DNA of 17,812 nucleotides from Stramenopiles sp. TOSAG23-3. Its lineage: Eukaryota; Sar. Below are positions 1 through 9,385 of this stretch, piece after piece (positions within the stretch are counted from its first letter, which is position 1; every line of letters begins with the position of its first letter). Position numbers and translations under genes: made by a program. Location of the stretch: positions 1-17,812 of the forward strand of contig LT642439.1 of NCBI GenBank assembly GCA_900128585.1, given 5' to 3'. The notes beneath the pieces were generated by a model that had not been told where the DNA came from, ran no database searches, and worked only from the letters and a program-made list of their open reading frames with translations.

Positions 1-2
1 AA

Positions 3-1619
3 GAAATATCGCCGCTAGTCGTGCAGCATGCAGATTCGCTTAACACGCGCTGTTTGGGAACAGTCATGAAATCGTTTGGAATCCTAAAATTCAACCCTGG
101 CCCGAACCTAGTGGGGGTTCTCCTCCAGTCTGCCGAGAAGGACTTGTTCCGCTTCAAAGGCGACGAGCTGAGCAGCCTCATCACTGGAGTAGAGCACATA
201 TATTGCCACTCCACCGACTCGATAGAGCCAGACAGCACGTACCATGACGACGTTTTTGACTTTGAGTTCGTCGACACCCTTGACTTGGTGCTTGAATCCA
301 AGCTGGCCTCTTTGAGTCCAGGGGAGATAACGAGCATCCTTCAGGCGCTGTCAAAACTGAATCGCATCGGACACTTGTCCATGGAGTTGCTCGATAGCTA
401 CAGGGATGCCTTGCTGAATCCTGAAACCTTGAAGCGCTACGATGCAAAATCATTAAGCAGAGTGTTATGGTTGGCCGCGAAAGACAATTCTGGGTTTCCG
501 CGTGATCAGCAGCTATTAGAAACGATTACGATACATTTGCGGTCGGTCCTTTCGACCGCCGATGGAAGTGACCTGGCGACCATTCTGTGGGCTTTTCAAC
601 AGCTAGAATTTAACCCTGGATCTCAATTCCTGGATGAGTTCTGCGTGTACAGTGGGGCCAAGCTGGCCAAAATGCAGCCAAGAGACTTTGCGACTGTTCT
701 TTATTCTCTAGCATCCATGAAGCGCAAATATGTACCCACGAAAACGTTCTTGTCCATGGTAAACCAATCGTTTGAAAAGAAGCTGAAACGATGCAACGGC
801 CACTCTCTCTCAGTTGCCTTTCTCGGGATAACCCGCCTAGTTCCCCCAGACGACTTTGTTATGGACATATTTACGGAAAGAATAGAGACGCTCGTCAACG
901 CTAACGCCTTTGGGTCGCAGGCTTTGATAATGATTCTGGTTTCTTATGAAAATTGGGGCGGGAACCCGGGAGAACACATACTTGGACTGATTGCGCAGGA
1001 AATCTTGTCCAACGCCGCGCTAACGCCGGTGTATTTGACCACTGTCTTGCGGACGTTTGCGAAGCTTGACTACTACCCGGGCGATAAAGAAATGGTAGAG
1101 CTTCTTGGTAAAGGTCTGCACGAGTGCAACCTGAAATCTTTTGATCCTGGCAGCCTTGTGAGGCTGGTGTCATCGTTTTCCATGCTCCACTTCTACCCAG
1201 GGGACAAGTTCATGCGCGAATTTCTAAACGTTATCGAAGTTCCAGAGGAAGATTTCGGGGAGGACGAAACTGTAGAACAATTTGGGGTCGGCTCAAACTT
1301 TGACATCAGTGAAATGGGCATTGACTCAGATGATAGTATGCTGGATTACATTCAACAGTACGATAGATTGCATGAACGCTCGCAAGTATTTTTGGGGGAC
1401 GAACTCGGTGGTGGTGCCTCCGCTCTTTCAATCAGGTGTTTCGGGGGCGACGAAGAGGACGATGAGGTCACATTTGATCAAGGTGGTCATGACAAACCTG
1501 CCATGCGAGCGGAGCAAAAGTTGATTGTAACCGAATCGTTAAGCAGTCTGATGCGGTTGAAAGAGATGATGAATGGGAGTGCAGGGCGTGGTCCGGACGA
1601 TGCGTTTGCCCATTATTGA
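3..1619 (+). CDS. Helical-repeat (octotricopeptide/FASTK-like) protein, 5' partial
   Basis: The frame is open to the left window edge and no convincing ATG start lies inside, so this is the C-terminal part of a larger protein; the GTG at 21 is only the first alternative start codon. About nine copies of a 38-40 residue helical repeat are visible, of the form xxLxxVLxxFxxLxFxPGxxFLxxF. Numbering from that GTG, they start near residues 8, 99, 141, 181, 219, 259, 297, 335 and 375; the clearest turns read FNPGSQFL, YYPGDKEM and FYPGDKFM. This pattern is typical of OPR/FASTK-like proteins of algae and apicomplexans, which bind organelle RNA and act in chloroplast or mitochondrial transcript maturation or translation. 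Residues after about 405 are acidic and low in complexity. No RAP domain is seen at the C terminus. The RNA-binding role and organelle location are inferred; the targeting region lies outside the window. Confidence 0.65.
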   Translation, partial: EISPLVVQHADSLNTRCLGTVMKSFGILKFNPGPNLVGVLLQSAEKDLFRFKGDELSSLITGVEHIYCHSTDSIEPDSTYHDDVFDFEFVDTLDLVLESKLASLSPGEITSILQALSKLNRIGHLSMELLDSYRDALLNPETLKRYDAKSLSRVLWLAAKDNSGFPRDQQLLETITIHLRSVLSTADGSDLATILWAFQQLEFNPGSQFLDEFCVYSGAKLAKMQPRDFATVLYSLASMKRKYVPTKTFLSMVNQSFEKKLKRCNGHSLSVAFLGITRLVPPDDFVMDIFTERIETLVNANAFGSQALIMILVSYENWGGNPGEHILGLIAQEILSNAALTPVYLTTVLRTFAKLDYYPGDKEMVELLGKGLHECNLKSFDPGSLVRLVSSFSMLHFYPGDKFMREFLNVIEVPEEDFGEDETVEQFGVGSNFDISEMGIDSDDSMLDYIQQYDRLHERSQVFLGDELGGGASALSIRCFGGDEEDDEVTFDQGGHDKPAMRAEQKLIVTESLSSLMRLKEMMNGSAGRGPDDAFAHY

Positions 1620-1766
1620 TGGTTGCACACGCGCGCACATATAATTAATGTAAATAAAAATTGCTCACAACTTGTTCAAGATGCGCTCTGCAATGTTACG
1701 AGTATTTCTAATAATGTCTTTAAATGTTCCACAGATCTAATTACCCCACGCGTATAGGGGCAAAGC
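1620..1766. other. Convergent 3' spacer
   Basis: This 147-base AT-rich spacer separates the stop codons of two tail-to-tail genes. It holds an AATAAA at 1653-1658, 34 bases after the stop of the upstream gene and a plausible plus-strand poly(A) signal. No matching AATAAA is seen on the minus strand for the other gene. Confidence 0.5.
1653..1658 (+). terminator. Candidate poly(A) signal AATAAA
   Basis: An AATAAA hexamer sits 34 bases beyond the TGA of the repeat-protein gene, in an AT-rich context. The position fits a poly(A) signal, but such hexamers are common by chance in AT-rich spacers. Confidence 0.35.
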
Positions 1767-4700
1767 TTACTTCGTGTACTTGTTTTTCCAATACCCTTTC
1801 TTATACCATGAGGCTCGATTCAAAGCTGGAGAGCGCCGTGACGTTGTGGAAAAGCTGGTTTGAGGAGACGGGGAAGGCACAAATCGGCTGCTTGTGCGGT
1901 GGAAAGACTGGTGTCCTGGGGCGGCTTTGCCGTAGCTCACATTCAAATCTGCCAGCACTCTGTGCGTTTTGGATGAGACATCGTTCGGGATTATATGTTC
2001 ATTTGATGTTTGCAAAGAATTTTCCTGCTGGTCTATAACAACAGACCGATATATTGTGTCCGATTCGTTGCTCTTCCTCACTGTCGCAACCATTGAAGCC
2101 GCTGCTGCCGCTTGCGTTTTAAGCAAGCTCAGGTGTTGTTGCAACATATCAATTTGAAGGCTCTGGTCAACCCCAGAGTTTCCCAAGGACTGGTGGTTTG
2201 GGATACTGAAGTTCAAGTTGGCGGAACTTTCTGGGGCCGCAGGGGGGTTCGGCTTACTACGAAATCGAGATTCGGAAGCAACCGAAACGATTTTGGCTGT
2301 CGCTGTTGTTAGCTGTCGCTTGGCCTCTTCAAGTTCGGACTTTAATGTCATCACTTCTTTCTCTTTTACTTCTAGGTTCGCCGCTGACCGAGCATATTTG
2401 CGCTCAAATTCTATTATTTCTCTATCTTTCTGTTTCAGGTCGTTGTTTGCGTTTTTCAAGTCGAACTTAAACTGGTCGCATGATTCGCGAAGGCTGGCCA
2501 TTTGTTCGTCACACTTTTGCTGCCATTCGACAGTGGTGTCTTGCGATGCTTCATTGGCAGCACGGCGCATAGCAGTTTCTAGCATCATTTTGAACTGGGC
2601 CTTGGTTTTCTCAAGTTTAAGACTCACCTCGTTCGAAAGTGTTTTAAATTTGTCTTTTTCGTCGGTCATGGCTTCCAGGCTGCGCTGCAGCTTGATGGTG
2701 CGTTCCTCGTTGGCGCTGTTGGCTAATTTTCGGCGATAAGTTTCGGCATCTTCTTGGGCTTTCAGGGCTGCTCGGCGTTGTTCGGAACACTCGGCCTGGT
2801 CTTCTGCCCGCAAAGCTTCTACAACCGCCAATCTCTCTGACAATTCTTGGTTCTTCCTTACCGTGGCGCTGCACTCTTCCTCTAATTCGAGCATGCGGGT
2901 CTTCTGTGCATGTTTGGAGTTGTCCGCCACTTCCGCGGCTTTCGCTGACATTAATTTGGCTTCTTCGATTTGTTGTCGAAGCTTCATTTGCTTTGCTTCG
3001 GCAACTCGTGCAGCGGTGCTCTTGTCTTGCATCGCTTTGTCAAGTTTCGCCTCATATTCTTTTCGTAGAACACTAACTTTTTCGTTCTCTACGTGTATGG
3101 AAATTTGCTTGTTCCGCCTCTCTCGCTCCTCTCCCTCTTCTTTAAGTGTTTCGATTTCTTTCATTAATTTTTCATTCTCGGTGGACAAAGCATTTGTTTT
3201 TTCGGCCGCGGCGGTGGCGTCTTGTTTTGCCTGAGTCAAATCCCGCTCGAGTTTTGATGTCCTCTGCTTGTTGGTAAACGTTGAGGTGCTGCTCTCTTCT
3301 ATTACGCGTTCGATTTCTGCTTGAAGGGCCGATTTTGCGTGCTTTAATGCATCTATTTTTGTTCGGTTGTTCTGCAAAGTCTCTTTTTGCGCATCGATTT
3401 CCTTCTTGAACGTTTCCGTTCGAGCCCTTTGGTTTTCCATGTTGCCAACCGCCTCTTTCTTCTCGCGTTCTGCTTGACGTGCCTTGGCGCTCTCCTCTTG
3501 CAAATTCTTTCTTAGGTCTTCGCACTCTTTCTCTGCTTCATTTGCTCGATGCTCGAACTGTTCGTTTTGAATTGAGCTGGTAGACAGTTTTTTCCGTTCC
3601 TCTCTCGCAGTCTTCAAATGCCTTCGAAGCTGCTCGATCTCGGCCTTCAAATGAGAACTGCCCTCGTCGGCTGCTTGGTGCAACTCTTTTTTCGCTTTTT
3701 CGAGTTTTTCTCGGAACCTTGATGAGTCCTCTTTTTCTCGCTTTAATTCGGATGACAATTCTGCCCTTTCACGAACCAGGGAGTCTCGCTCCGAGCGCAC
3801 CTCGTCACGCTCACGGCATACCCGCTCCATTTCTTTTCGCAAAGTTTCCGATTCGCCTGCAGATGCAGCATTGGTCGAAGCGGCGCTTTTGCTCCCTGCC
3901 CCTTTGGAAATGGTGGAGCCTATGGTTTTCCCATGACCCTTTTCGATTTTCTTCTTTTCTGCCAATTTCTTGCCTTCTTGATTTTGTACTTTCACTGACC
4001 CGAACAGAGGTATATCGGAATCGTCCAACTCGGCCGATTTGTCGTGGTCTATGCTGTCATCGCCTTCCATGGCGTCGGCAATATCATCCATCCAGCTAGA
4101 GGTTTTGGGGGAGGTGGTTATTTTTGCTCCTAGTCCAGAACTACGCTTTGTCCTCTGTGCTCCTCTTTTGGGCATGAACTTTTCTGTCATACTATCAAGA
4201 ATATCCCCGTCAAAGCCACCCCGCAAGGATGTCCCCAGGCCCTCGCTAACATTGTCCCGACTTCGTCTTGGTGACGCCGCAGCCCGAGCACGCTGCCTTT
4301 CCTGCTCGGCCTCCGCGCGTTTCTTTTCTTCCTCAAGCTTTGCTATTCGCTCTTTTTCTCTTTGGGCGGCTTTTTCTGCCGCAGCAAAGGCAATGGATTG
4401 CTCCCGTTCGCGCTTTTTTTCTTTCTGTATCCGAGCCTCTTCTCTTTCTCGGGAGCGCTTCTTTTCTTGGTCTTCCCGCTTCGCTTGCTCTTTGTGCTTC
4501 ACAAGTTCGCTTTGAAATAGCTGTCGGTAGTGTTCGTCCAACGGATGCTCCCACATGCTTTCGTTCGTTTTTGTGTTGAAATGATAGGGTGTTCCATCGT
4601 CGCTGACGCCTTGCTCCCAATTTTCGGGCAACTGGGCTGTTAGTGCTTCCTCTGCAATCCACAACAGGTGCTCGTGTTCTTCAGGATCCATTCCTAAGAA

Positions 4701-4976
4701 TCGTGCGTGCTCTAGTATTGCGGTCTTCATAAACTCGGGGTCCAAGACGCCATCGTCGGCCCCGTCGTCGTCTCCTGGAGGGGGAGGAACGTTCAGTTGA
4801 GTCGCCTCCTCAAAGTCATCATCAAAGCTATCATCAAAATCTTCAACAATGGTACCGTCCCCAGAACCTGCCCAATCATTGCTCTTTTTGTTGTTTCTAC
4901 GCTCCTGCTTTCGTTTTTTCATTTCGTTAAATCTCTCCTCCGAGTTCATCTCCTCCCAGCTTGAAAACACTGACAT
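1767..4976 (-). CDS. CEP164-like WW-domain coiled-coil protein
   Basis: A complete 1069-residue frame without introns, ATG at 4976-4974 and TAA at 1769-1767. The N-terminal module closely resembles human CEP164: a helical stretch at residues 87-112 containing LGMDPEE and LLWIAEEAL, then a WW domain at about 115-147 with W120, the YHFN strand at 131-134, W142 and P145, followed by LDEHYRQL, which matches the CEP164 segment after its WW domain. CEP164 is a distal-appendage (transition-fibre) protein that docks basal bodies and recruits tau-tubulin kinase 2 through this module. Residues 1-85 are charged, with an acidic run and PPPP at 64-67. A first K/E/R-rich coil spans about 152-235, a linker 236-376, and a very long coiled coil about 377-895. 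The tail, about 896-1069, is Ser/Pro-rich with a short helix near 937-964. Human CEP164 is longer (about 1460 residues). The WW module is clear; orthology and basal-body location are inferred. Confidence 0.8.
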   Translation of the reverse strand: MSVFSSWEEMNSEERFNEMKKRKQERRNNKKSNDWAGSGDGTIVEDFDDSFDDDFEEATQLNVPPPPGDDDGADDGVLDPEFMKTAILEHARFLGMDPEEHEHLLWIAEEALTAQLPENWEQGVSDDGTPYHFNTKTNESMWEHPLDEHYRQLFQSELVKHKEQAKREDQEKKRSREREEARIQKEKKREREQSIAFAAAEKAAQREKERIAKLEEEKKRAEAEQERQRARAAASPRRSRDNVSEGLGTSLRGGFDGDILDSMTEKFMPKRGAQRTKRSSGLGAKITTSPKTSSWMDDIADAMEGDDSIDHDKSAELDDSDIPLFGSVKVQNQEGKKLAEKKKIEKGHGKTIGSTISKGAGSKSAASTNAASAGESETLRKEMERVCRERDEVRSERDSLVRERAELSSELKREKEDSSRFREKLEKAKKELHQAADEGSSHLKAEIEQLRRHLKTAREERKKLSTSSIQNEQFEHRANEAEKECEDLRKNLQEESAKARQAEREKKEAVGNMENQRARTETFKKEIDAQKETLQNNRTKIDALKHAKSALQAEIERVIEESSTSTFTNKQRTSKLERDLTQAKQDATAAAEKTNALSTENEKLMKEIETLKEEGEERERRNKQISIHVENEKVSVLRKEYEAKLDKAMQDKSTAARVAEAKQMKLRQQIEEAKLMSAKAAEVADNSKHAQKTRMLELEEECSATVRKNQELSERLAVVEALRAEDQAECSEQRRAALKAQEDAETYRRKLANSANEERTIKLQRSLEAMTDEKDKFKTLSNEVSLKLEKTKAQFKMMLETAMRRAANEASQDTTVEWQQKCDEQMASLRESCDQFKFDLKNANNDLKQKDREIIEFERKYARSAANLEVKEKEVMTLKSELEEAKRQLTTATAKIVSVASESRFRSKPNPPAAPESSANLNFSIPNHQSLGNSGVDQSLQIDMLQQHLSLLKTQAAAAASMVATVRKSNESDTIYRSVVIDQQENSLQTSNEHIIPNDVSSKTHRVLADLNVSYGKAAPGHQSFHRTSSRFVPSPSPQTSFSTTSRRSPALNRASWYKKGYWKNKYTK

Positions 4977-5291
4977 ATTGGTTACCTTTCGCTAAATACT
5001 ATTGGGTGAACGACAATACGTACGAACGGAACAAAAATGTCTTTGGTGTTGACACTAATCGTTATGCGATTGCTACCAACCAACAAAAGTTCAAATCGCA
5101 TGAAAATAAATGTTCAATCGCTTTAAAGTATTGTCTTCTTCCCTTTCTTTTACTTTTGCGCAGAGCTTTTTTTGTTGCCCATTATTTTTTTCTATTATAA
5201 ATATGAGTAGTAGTAGTAGGAGAAAGAATATATCATTCATCATTACCACTGATTCTCCTTACTACTAATTTTTTAACACGATCGATGAAGG

Positions 5292-5305
5292 TAGTACCGG
5301 TACTA
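5292..5305. repeat. 14-base perfect palindrome centred on ACCGGT
   Basis: The sequence TAGTACCGGTACTA equals its own reverse complement. It is followed directly by two ACTAGT palindromes. It may be a binding site for a dimeric factor or simply part of the GTAC-rich vocabulary of these spacers. Confidence 0.6.
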
Positions 5306-5897
5306 GTATTAACTAGTTTATAACGTCTATGATGTGGTAGGTATACGAAGGTCTAGATTTTATTTTGTTATTCGTACTTATGGGTAAAGAAAGATTACGA
5401 ATAATTAATATTAATGCTGTATATATGTAATATTCACAACGTTCAGAAAAAATGGGAAAAAAAATAGTATTAAATAATATAGAAGTAGGTTGGTAGTCAG
5501 TCTATATAGTTGGAAATAGTACTTCTATTATAATTAGACTACATATATAAATAAAAACCCTGAAAGAATTTGGTAATGAATATCGTTAAGCGGTCGAAGT
5601 AAGTAGAACTATAGATGGAATAGAACGATATAGTATTTTTACTATTTACGTAGTATGGTAAGGTAAGGTATGGTACTTTCCTTTGGAATCGGATGTCGTA
5701 GAATTACATCCGTTGCATTTGTTTGATCTCCAATGCTACAACCAGTTTTAAAAAATTGGTGTATGAGTTTTGCATTGTCATAGAGGCTGTGTGACCTCTT
5801 AATAAATACGAAGATTGAAATACTGTGTGCATTTTGTACTAATGTTTGTAGTCCATTTATATAGGGAACAACAGGGACGGGAGGAGCTTGATGATTT

Positions 5898-5921
5898 TCA
5901 TCATCGTCGTCGTCGTCGTCG
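5898..5921. repeat. Trinucleotide microsatellite (TCA)2(TCG)6
   Basis: Two TCA units are followed by six TCG units, then an imperfect CGCCGCCG run. On the minus strand this gives an Asp run in a 130-codon open frame, which is a typical source of fortuitous frames. Confidence 0.85.
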
Positions 5922-6079
5922 CGCCGCCGTCTCGTAAAATTCCAACTCTTTCTTGTTGACTGAATTGCACAGCTTTGTGTATCATCCGGTAAGAAAGGAA
6001 GAAACGTTTTTTTCAAGCAAAATTGTCGCTTCATTCAGCAATCTCAAGTCCCTTTTGACTGTTTCCGCTGAAAAGAAAA

Positions 6080-9000
6080 ATGTCGGACGATGGCGATTCT
6101 GAAGACAGTGTTCCCCCTATAGTATTTCAGGTTGCGGAGAAGTATCGTAACCCCAAACTGGAAATAACTGATACAATAGAATGGAGCCCGGACCACGCCA
6201 AAATACTGTACCTTATCTCTCTGTTTGCCAAACCCCCAGTAGAAGAGGGAGATGAGGAAGGTTGGATAAGATCGTTGCCTTTGTTGGTGCTGATGTACGA
6301 AGGAATTGTAAGCGGTACCTTTGAAGAGCCTGACTACGCCCCGTGTTGCAACATAGTGTCTCAAGACGGGCACACCCGTCGTGTTTGGATGAACGTTAGT
6401 CAAGAGGGGAAAGCGTTTATAGATGATCTAAGAGAAAAAACATTGTTGAACGGCTTAAAAATGATGACTGAGGATGGGCAACCCGTGACTTCGTTTCAGT
6501 GCAGTCTGTTCGGCTTGTCTCTCGTCGAGCAAATTCCAGAAGAGTTAAAAGCCCAGGTGGTTGCACTCGTCTACCCCACGGGGGTGGAAGGGGGCCCGAG
6601 GAAAATAAGGTTTGATCCCGAAGAGGGATGTTTTTGGATGACTACAGACGGTGGTTATAATGAACAAAGTGAAATTTCGGAGTGCGAAGACATTTCGTAC
6701 GTCAGTAGTCCATATTTGCCAGAATGCCTGAGAGAAAACGATAGGCCGAACAACAGCAACAAACACCGAGCCCACGAAGTAGCCGACGGCGGAGGAAACG
6801 TTGCGGTGGACACTAGTGAAGCTGTGACGCTGTCCAACGTCCATGCAATGATTGCAGAATGGATACCTTTCGGGGCAAATCAAATTGTTGCGCTAAACGA
6901 GCGGCTGGGTGCGTTGGATCGGAACCAAGGAGGCTTTTTCACGAACCAGGTAGATGAGGACCCTACATCCACGAATTTCGATGTTCCTCCGGGGTTGACT
7001 AGCGTCAAGATTTTAGACTTTGACTTTGTCCGGTTCACTAATTTTGAAGCAGAGATAAATTACCCCAACGATGAAGGAATCATACAAATAGAAGAATTTG
7101 GTATGCATTTAGACATGGATGGAACGATTGTGTACGGAATGTTTATCGAGGCCATAGGCAATCGACTAGCGGACGACCTCAGTGTCGACGACCTAAGTAG
7201 GGTAATGGTCGACATTCATCAAGATAGCAGTGAAATCATGGATGATATTATTAGTGCGCATCAAAAGGAATTGATGCAAACAGTATTTATGGGAGACAGT
7301 GACAACCGTCCAAAATTTAATCTTTTGATGTGCGACGGGATCACACCAGCCCTGTCGGGGGAGTTTTTTATGGACCGAAGCGAGCGTGAGTACGAGATCA
7401 AACAAATTGTGGGAGATGTAGTTCACGGTACAATGGTGGGGGGCACAGACACTTTGATACTGGGGAGGGAGGGTATTGTGTACGCTGGCCCGCACGCAAC
7501 AGAAACAGACAATTTATTGATTGCCAATGCCTTTATTGCAGGGAAGGAAGTGTTTCTGAGAGCGTACTTTATCCGCATGTTCATTTTAAATAATGAAATT
7601 GATACCATTCGTGACCTAATCGCAACGTATCTGGATGACCCTCATAAAGTAGATGACTTTCGCACTCGTCTGTCTGAATCATCGTCAACAATTATCCAAA
7701 TGACTGAGTTGCTTGGTTATTTAGAAGAATCCATTAGAACGGCGAAATTGCCACCGCGTGCTTCGGGGGGGCAACTGATGCTGGCGTACGACGCGTTAAA
7801 CATTGAACACCAGTTCAGGGATTTAAGACTTAGGACGTTCGATTTGAGAAAACTGGTGGAAGGGGCAGGTGGAAAACTTGACATTTTGAGGCTCCAGGGC
7901 ACATCCGTGAACAAAAGGTTGTTGGACGTTGTTGTGAAAGGAATGGACGTCAATTTCCAAGGGTTGGTGGCTGCGACTGCATCCGATGCACGTGCTGCCA
8001 TTGCGAATGAGATCATGAACATTGTCTTTGCAGGTAACATGATTTTTGATTTAATTGATCGTGTCGATGGAGACGATACACTAGGGTACGAGGGGGTAGA
8101 CAGCGGGGGCGGTGGGGTCCACTGGATCCTAATGGTCTTCAGACCCATATACTCAGTCCCAGGGTTTTTTTTCGTAGTAAATGTAGGATGGTTTTTAATG
8201 ATGACTTGGTTTCTGCAAACTTTCATGCGGTTCTTGATAGACAAAACGCTGAATGCCCGCACTATTCGCAAGATAATGTTCCTTAAGGTAAAACTTAAAA
8301 ATGCAGTAGAGTACGTAAGAACAAAGACTTTGATCAGCAGCGATACTGTGGCGTCAGATGATGGAATCTTTTGGAAAATTGCGTGGAAAGATGGTGATAA
8401 AGAATCGCATGCACATTGGGGCGGAGACCCCCCGCACATCGTTTGTGAAATTGACCTAGCAACTGGATTCATGATGCAAGTGAACATTAACTGGAACTAT
8501 CAAACGCTTCCTTGGAATGCGGAAACTGTTGTGGGTAGATGGGTTGACGAATTGTGTAATTTCAACGTGTTCCATGATATGAACGATAACGTTCGTAGGA
8601 AGAAGAGCATTGCCTTGGCTGCACCATGGATGCCAAAGCATGGCACCGACCACGTAAACACCGAGTCGTACCAGTGGCGCAAAAGTTTGAAACCAGGTGA
8701 CACCGTTGTCTTTGATGCTATTGAAAGAAGAGAGAGTAAGATCATAAAGATTGAAGGCACAGAGGTCGTGGTGAAACCGACGGGTCCAAACTCGAACTTT
8801 GCATATAGGACAAATTTGTTCAGCAAGCAAATTGTCCCAACAATTGACTACGAACACCCTGAAAAGCCGCTGACTGAGGAAGAAACGGAGCGTCTAAACA
8901 GTTTTCCGTTTAATTTGAAAGCCGGCGATTTTCTGTTCTTTGATTTGCTGGAAGAGGAAACGCCAAGTCGTCTTGTTTCAAGAACTGGTACACACCTCTT

Positions 9001-9385
9001 GATAAAGCCGTGGTTTGTGGCTGGTCTCGAAAATAAGGGAAATGGGTCAATGGCCTACCATGTAGAAATTGGTGATGGTCGCATCCGCCCACCACCTGAC
9101 GAGTTTGACCCAAACAAAGTCTGGAAGCCACTGCCGAAAGAAGAACACCCCGACGAAATTAAGGCAAGGGGGCGATGGCCAAGAACCCTGAAACCAGGGG
9201 AATATGTCCTGTTTGATTGCTTGGGTTGGAAACCCAGCCGCGTGAGCTCAATCGACAACCACGGTGAAAAAGAGATGGTTGTTGTACCTATGGGATCCAA
9301 ACATGGGTACCATGTAAAACTCGACTCGAAGCGGATCAAAAAGATTCCCAAAAACTTTAAACCGCCACTGCCCTCCACGTTTTAA
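6080..9385 (+). CDS. 1101-residue membrane-anchored protein with C-terminal SH3/Tudor-like repeats, unknown function
   Basis: A complete intron-free frame, ATG at 6080 in the context GAAAAATGTC and TAA at 9383-9385. I do not recognise a named family. Several blocks look strongly conserved in character, such as EDISYVSSPYLPECLR (203-218) and the NFEAEINYP/IEEFGMHLDMDGT block (about 313-350); from memory, similar blocks occur in uncharacterised proteins of stramenopiles and other protists, but no alignment was done. Residues about 576-666 are amphipathic and helical, ending in IVFAGNMIFDLIDRVDGD. One membrane segment lies at about 695-720, possibly preceded by a short re-entrant stretch from W682. 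After it, three related modules start near residues 869, 944 and 1036, each opening with LK-[PA]-G-[DE]-x-[VL]-x-FD and closing with a Y-x(8)-I-x-P-like strand. They resemble small beta-barrel SH3/Tudor/KOW-like folds. Function is unknown; a membrane-tethered scaffold is the most one can infer. Confidence 0.85.
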   Translation: MSDDGDSEDSVPPIVFQVAEKYRNPKLEITDTIEWSPDHAKILYLISLFAKPPVEEGDEEGWIRSLPLLVLMYEGIVSGTFEEPDYAPCCNIVSQDGHTRRVWMNVSQEGKAFIDDLREKTLLNGLKMMTEDGQPVTSFQCSLFGLSLVEQIPEELKAQVVALVYPTGVEGGPRKIRFDPEEGCFWMTTDGGYNEQSEISECEDISYVSSPYLPECLRENDRPNNSNKHRAHEVADGGGNVAVDTSEAVTLSNVHAMIAEWIPFGANQIVALNERLGALDRNQGGFFTNQVDEDPTSTNFDVPPGLTSVKILDFDFVRFTNFEAEINYPNDEGIIQIEEFGMHLDMDGTIVYGMFIEAIGNRLADDLSVDDLSRVMVDIHQDSSEIMDDIISAHQKELMQTVFMGDSDNRPKFNLLMCDGITPALSGEFFMDRSEREYEIKQIVGDVVHGTMVGGTDTLILGREGIVYAGPHATETDNLLIANAFIAGKEVFLRAYFIRMFILNNEIDTIRDLIATYLDDPHKVDDFRTRLSESSSTIIQMTELLGYLEESIRTAKLPPRASGGQLMLAYDALNIEHQFRDLRLRTFDLRKLVEGAGGKLDILRLQGTSVNKRLLDVVVKGMDVNFQGLVAATASDARAAIANEIMNIVFAGNMIFDLIDRVDGDDTLGYEGVDSGGGGVHWILMVFRPIYSVPGFFFVVNVGWFLMMTWFLQTFMRFLIDKTLNARTIRKIMFLKVKLKNAVEYVRTKTLISSDTVASDDGIFWKIAWKDGDKESHAHWGGDPPHIVCEIDLATGFMMQVNINWNYQTLPWNAETVVGRWVDELCNFNVFHDMNDNVRRKKSIALAAPWMPKHGTDHVNTESYQWRKSLKPGDTVVFDAIERRESKIIKIEGTEVVVKPTGPNSNFAYRTNLFSKQIVPTIDYEHPEKPLTEEETERLNSFPFNLKAGDFLFFDLLEEETPSRLVSRTGTHLLIKPWFVAGLENKGNGSMAYHVEIGDGRIRPPPDEFDPNKVWKPLPKEEHPDEIKARGRWPRTLKPGEYVLFDCLGWKPSRVSSIDNHGEKEMVVVPMGSKHGYHVKLDSKRIKKIPKNFKPPLPSTF
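8684..9355 (+). repeat. Three tandem protein repeats (SH3/Tudor-like) at the C terminus
   Basis: Within the 1101-residue protein, modules starting near residues 869, 944 and 1036 share the openings SLKPGDTVVFD, NLKAGDFLFFD and TLKPGEYVLFD. They share related endings with a Tyr eight or so residues before I-x-P (YRTNLFSKQIVP, YHVEIGDGRIRP, YHVKLDSKRIKKIP). The middle module has a short insertion with KGNGS. The DNA identity is low, so the duplication is old. Confidence 0.75.

Larger units (their letters stand above)
4977..6079. promoter_or_regulatory. Divergent AT-rich spacer, probable shared promoter region
   Basis: This spacer lies between the start codons of two divergent genes, so both promoters should be here. 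The middle part, roughly 5200-5680, is strongly AT-rich with many TA-rich runs and stop codons in all frames. It contains a 14-base perfect palindrome (5292-5305), repeated ACTAGT sites (5302-5307, 5312-5317) and a short TCA/TCG microsatellite (5898-5921). No TATA box or initiator can be assigned with confidence. A 130-codon minus-strand frame at 5642-6034 is judged probably fortuitous. Confidence 0.5.

Noticed and set aside
5642-6034. A 130-codon minus-strand frame with an Asp/Arg run in the divergent spacer
   Set aside because: The Asp and Arg runs come from a TCG microsatellite and the flanking CGCCGCCG, the rest matches nothing I recognise, base composition falls toward spacer level, and no splice sites or neighbouring exon support it.
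7717-8487. A 256-codon frame antisense to the 1101-residue gene
   Set aside because: It lies wholly inside the better-supported plus-strand frame, has no recognisable motif, and its length fits antisense codon bias.
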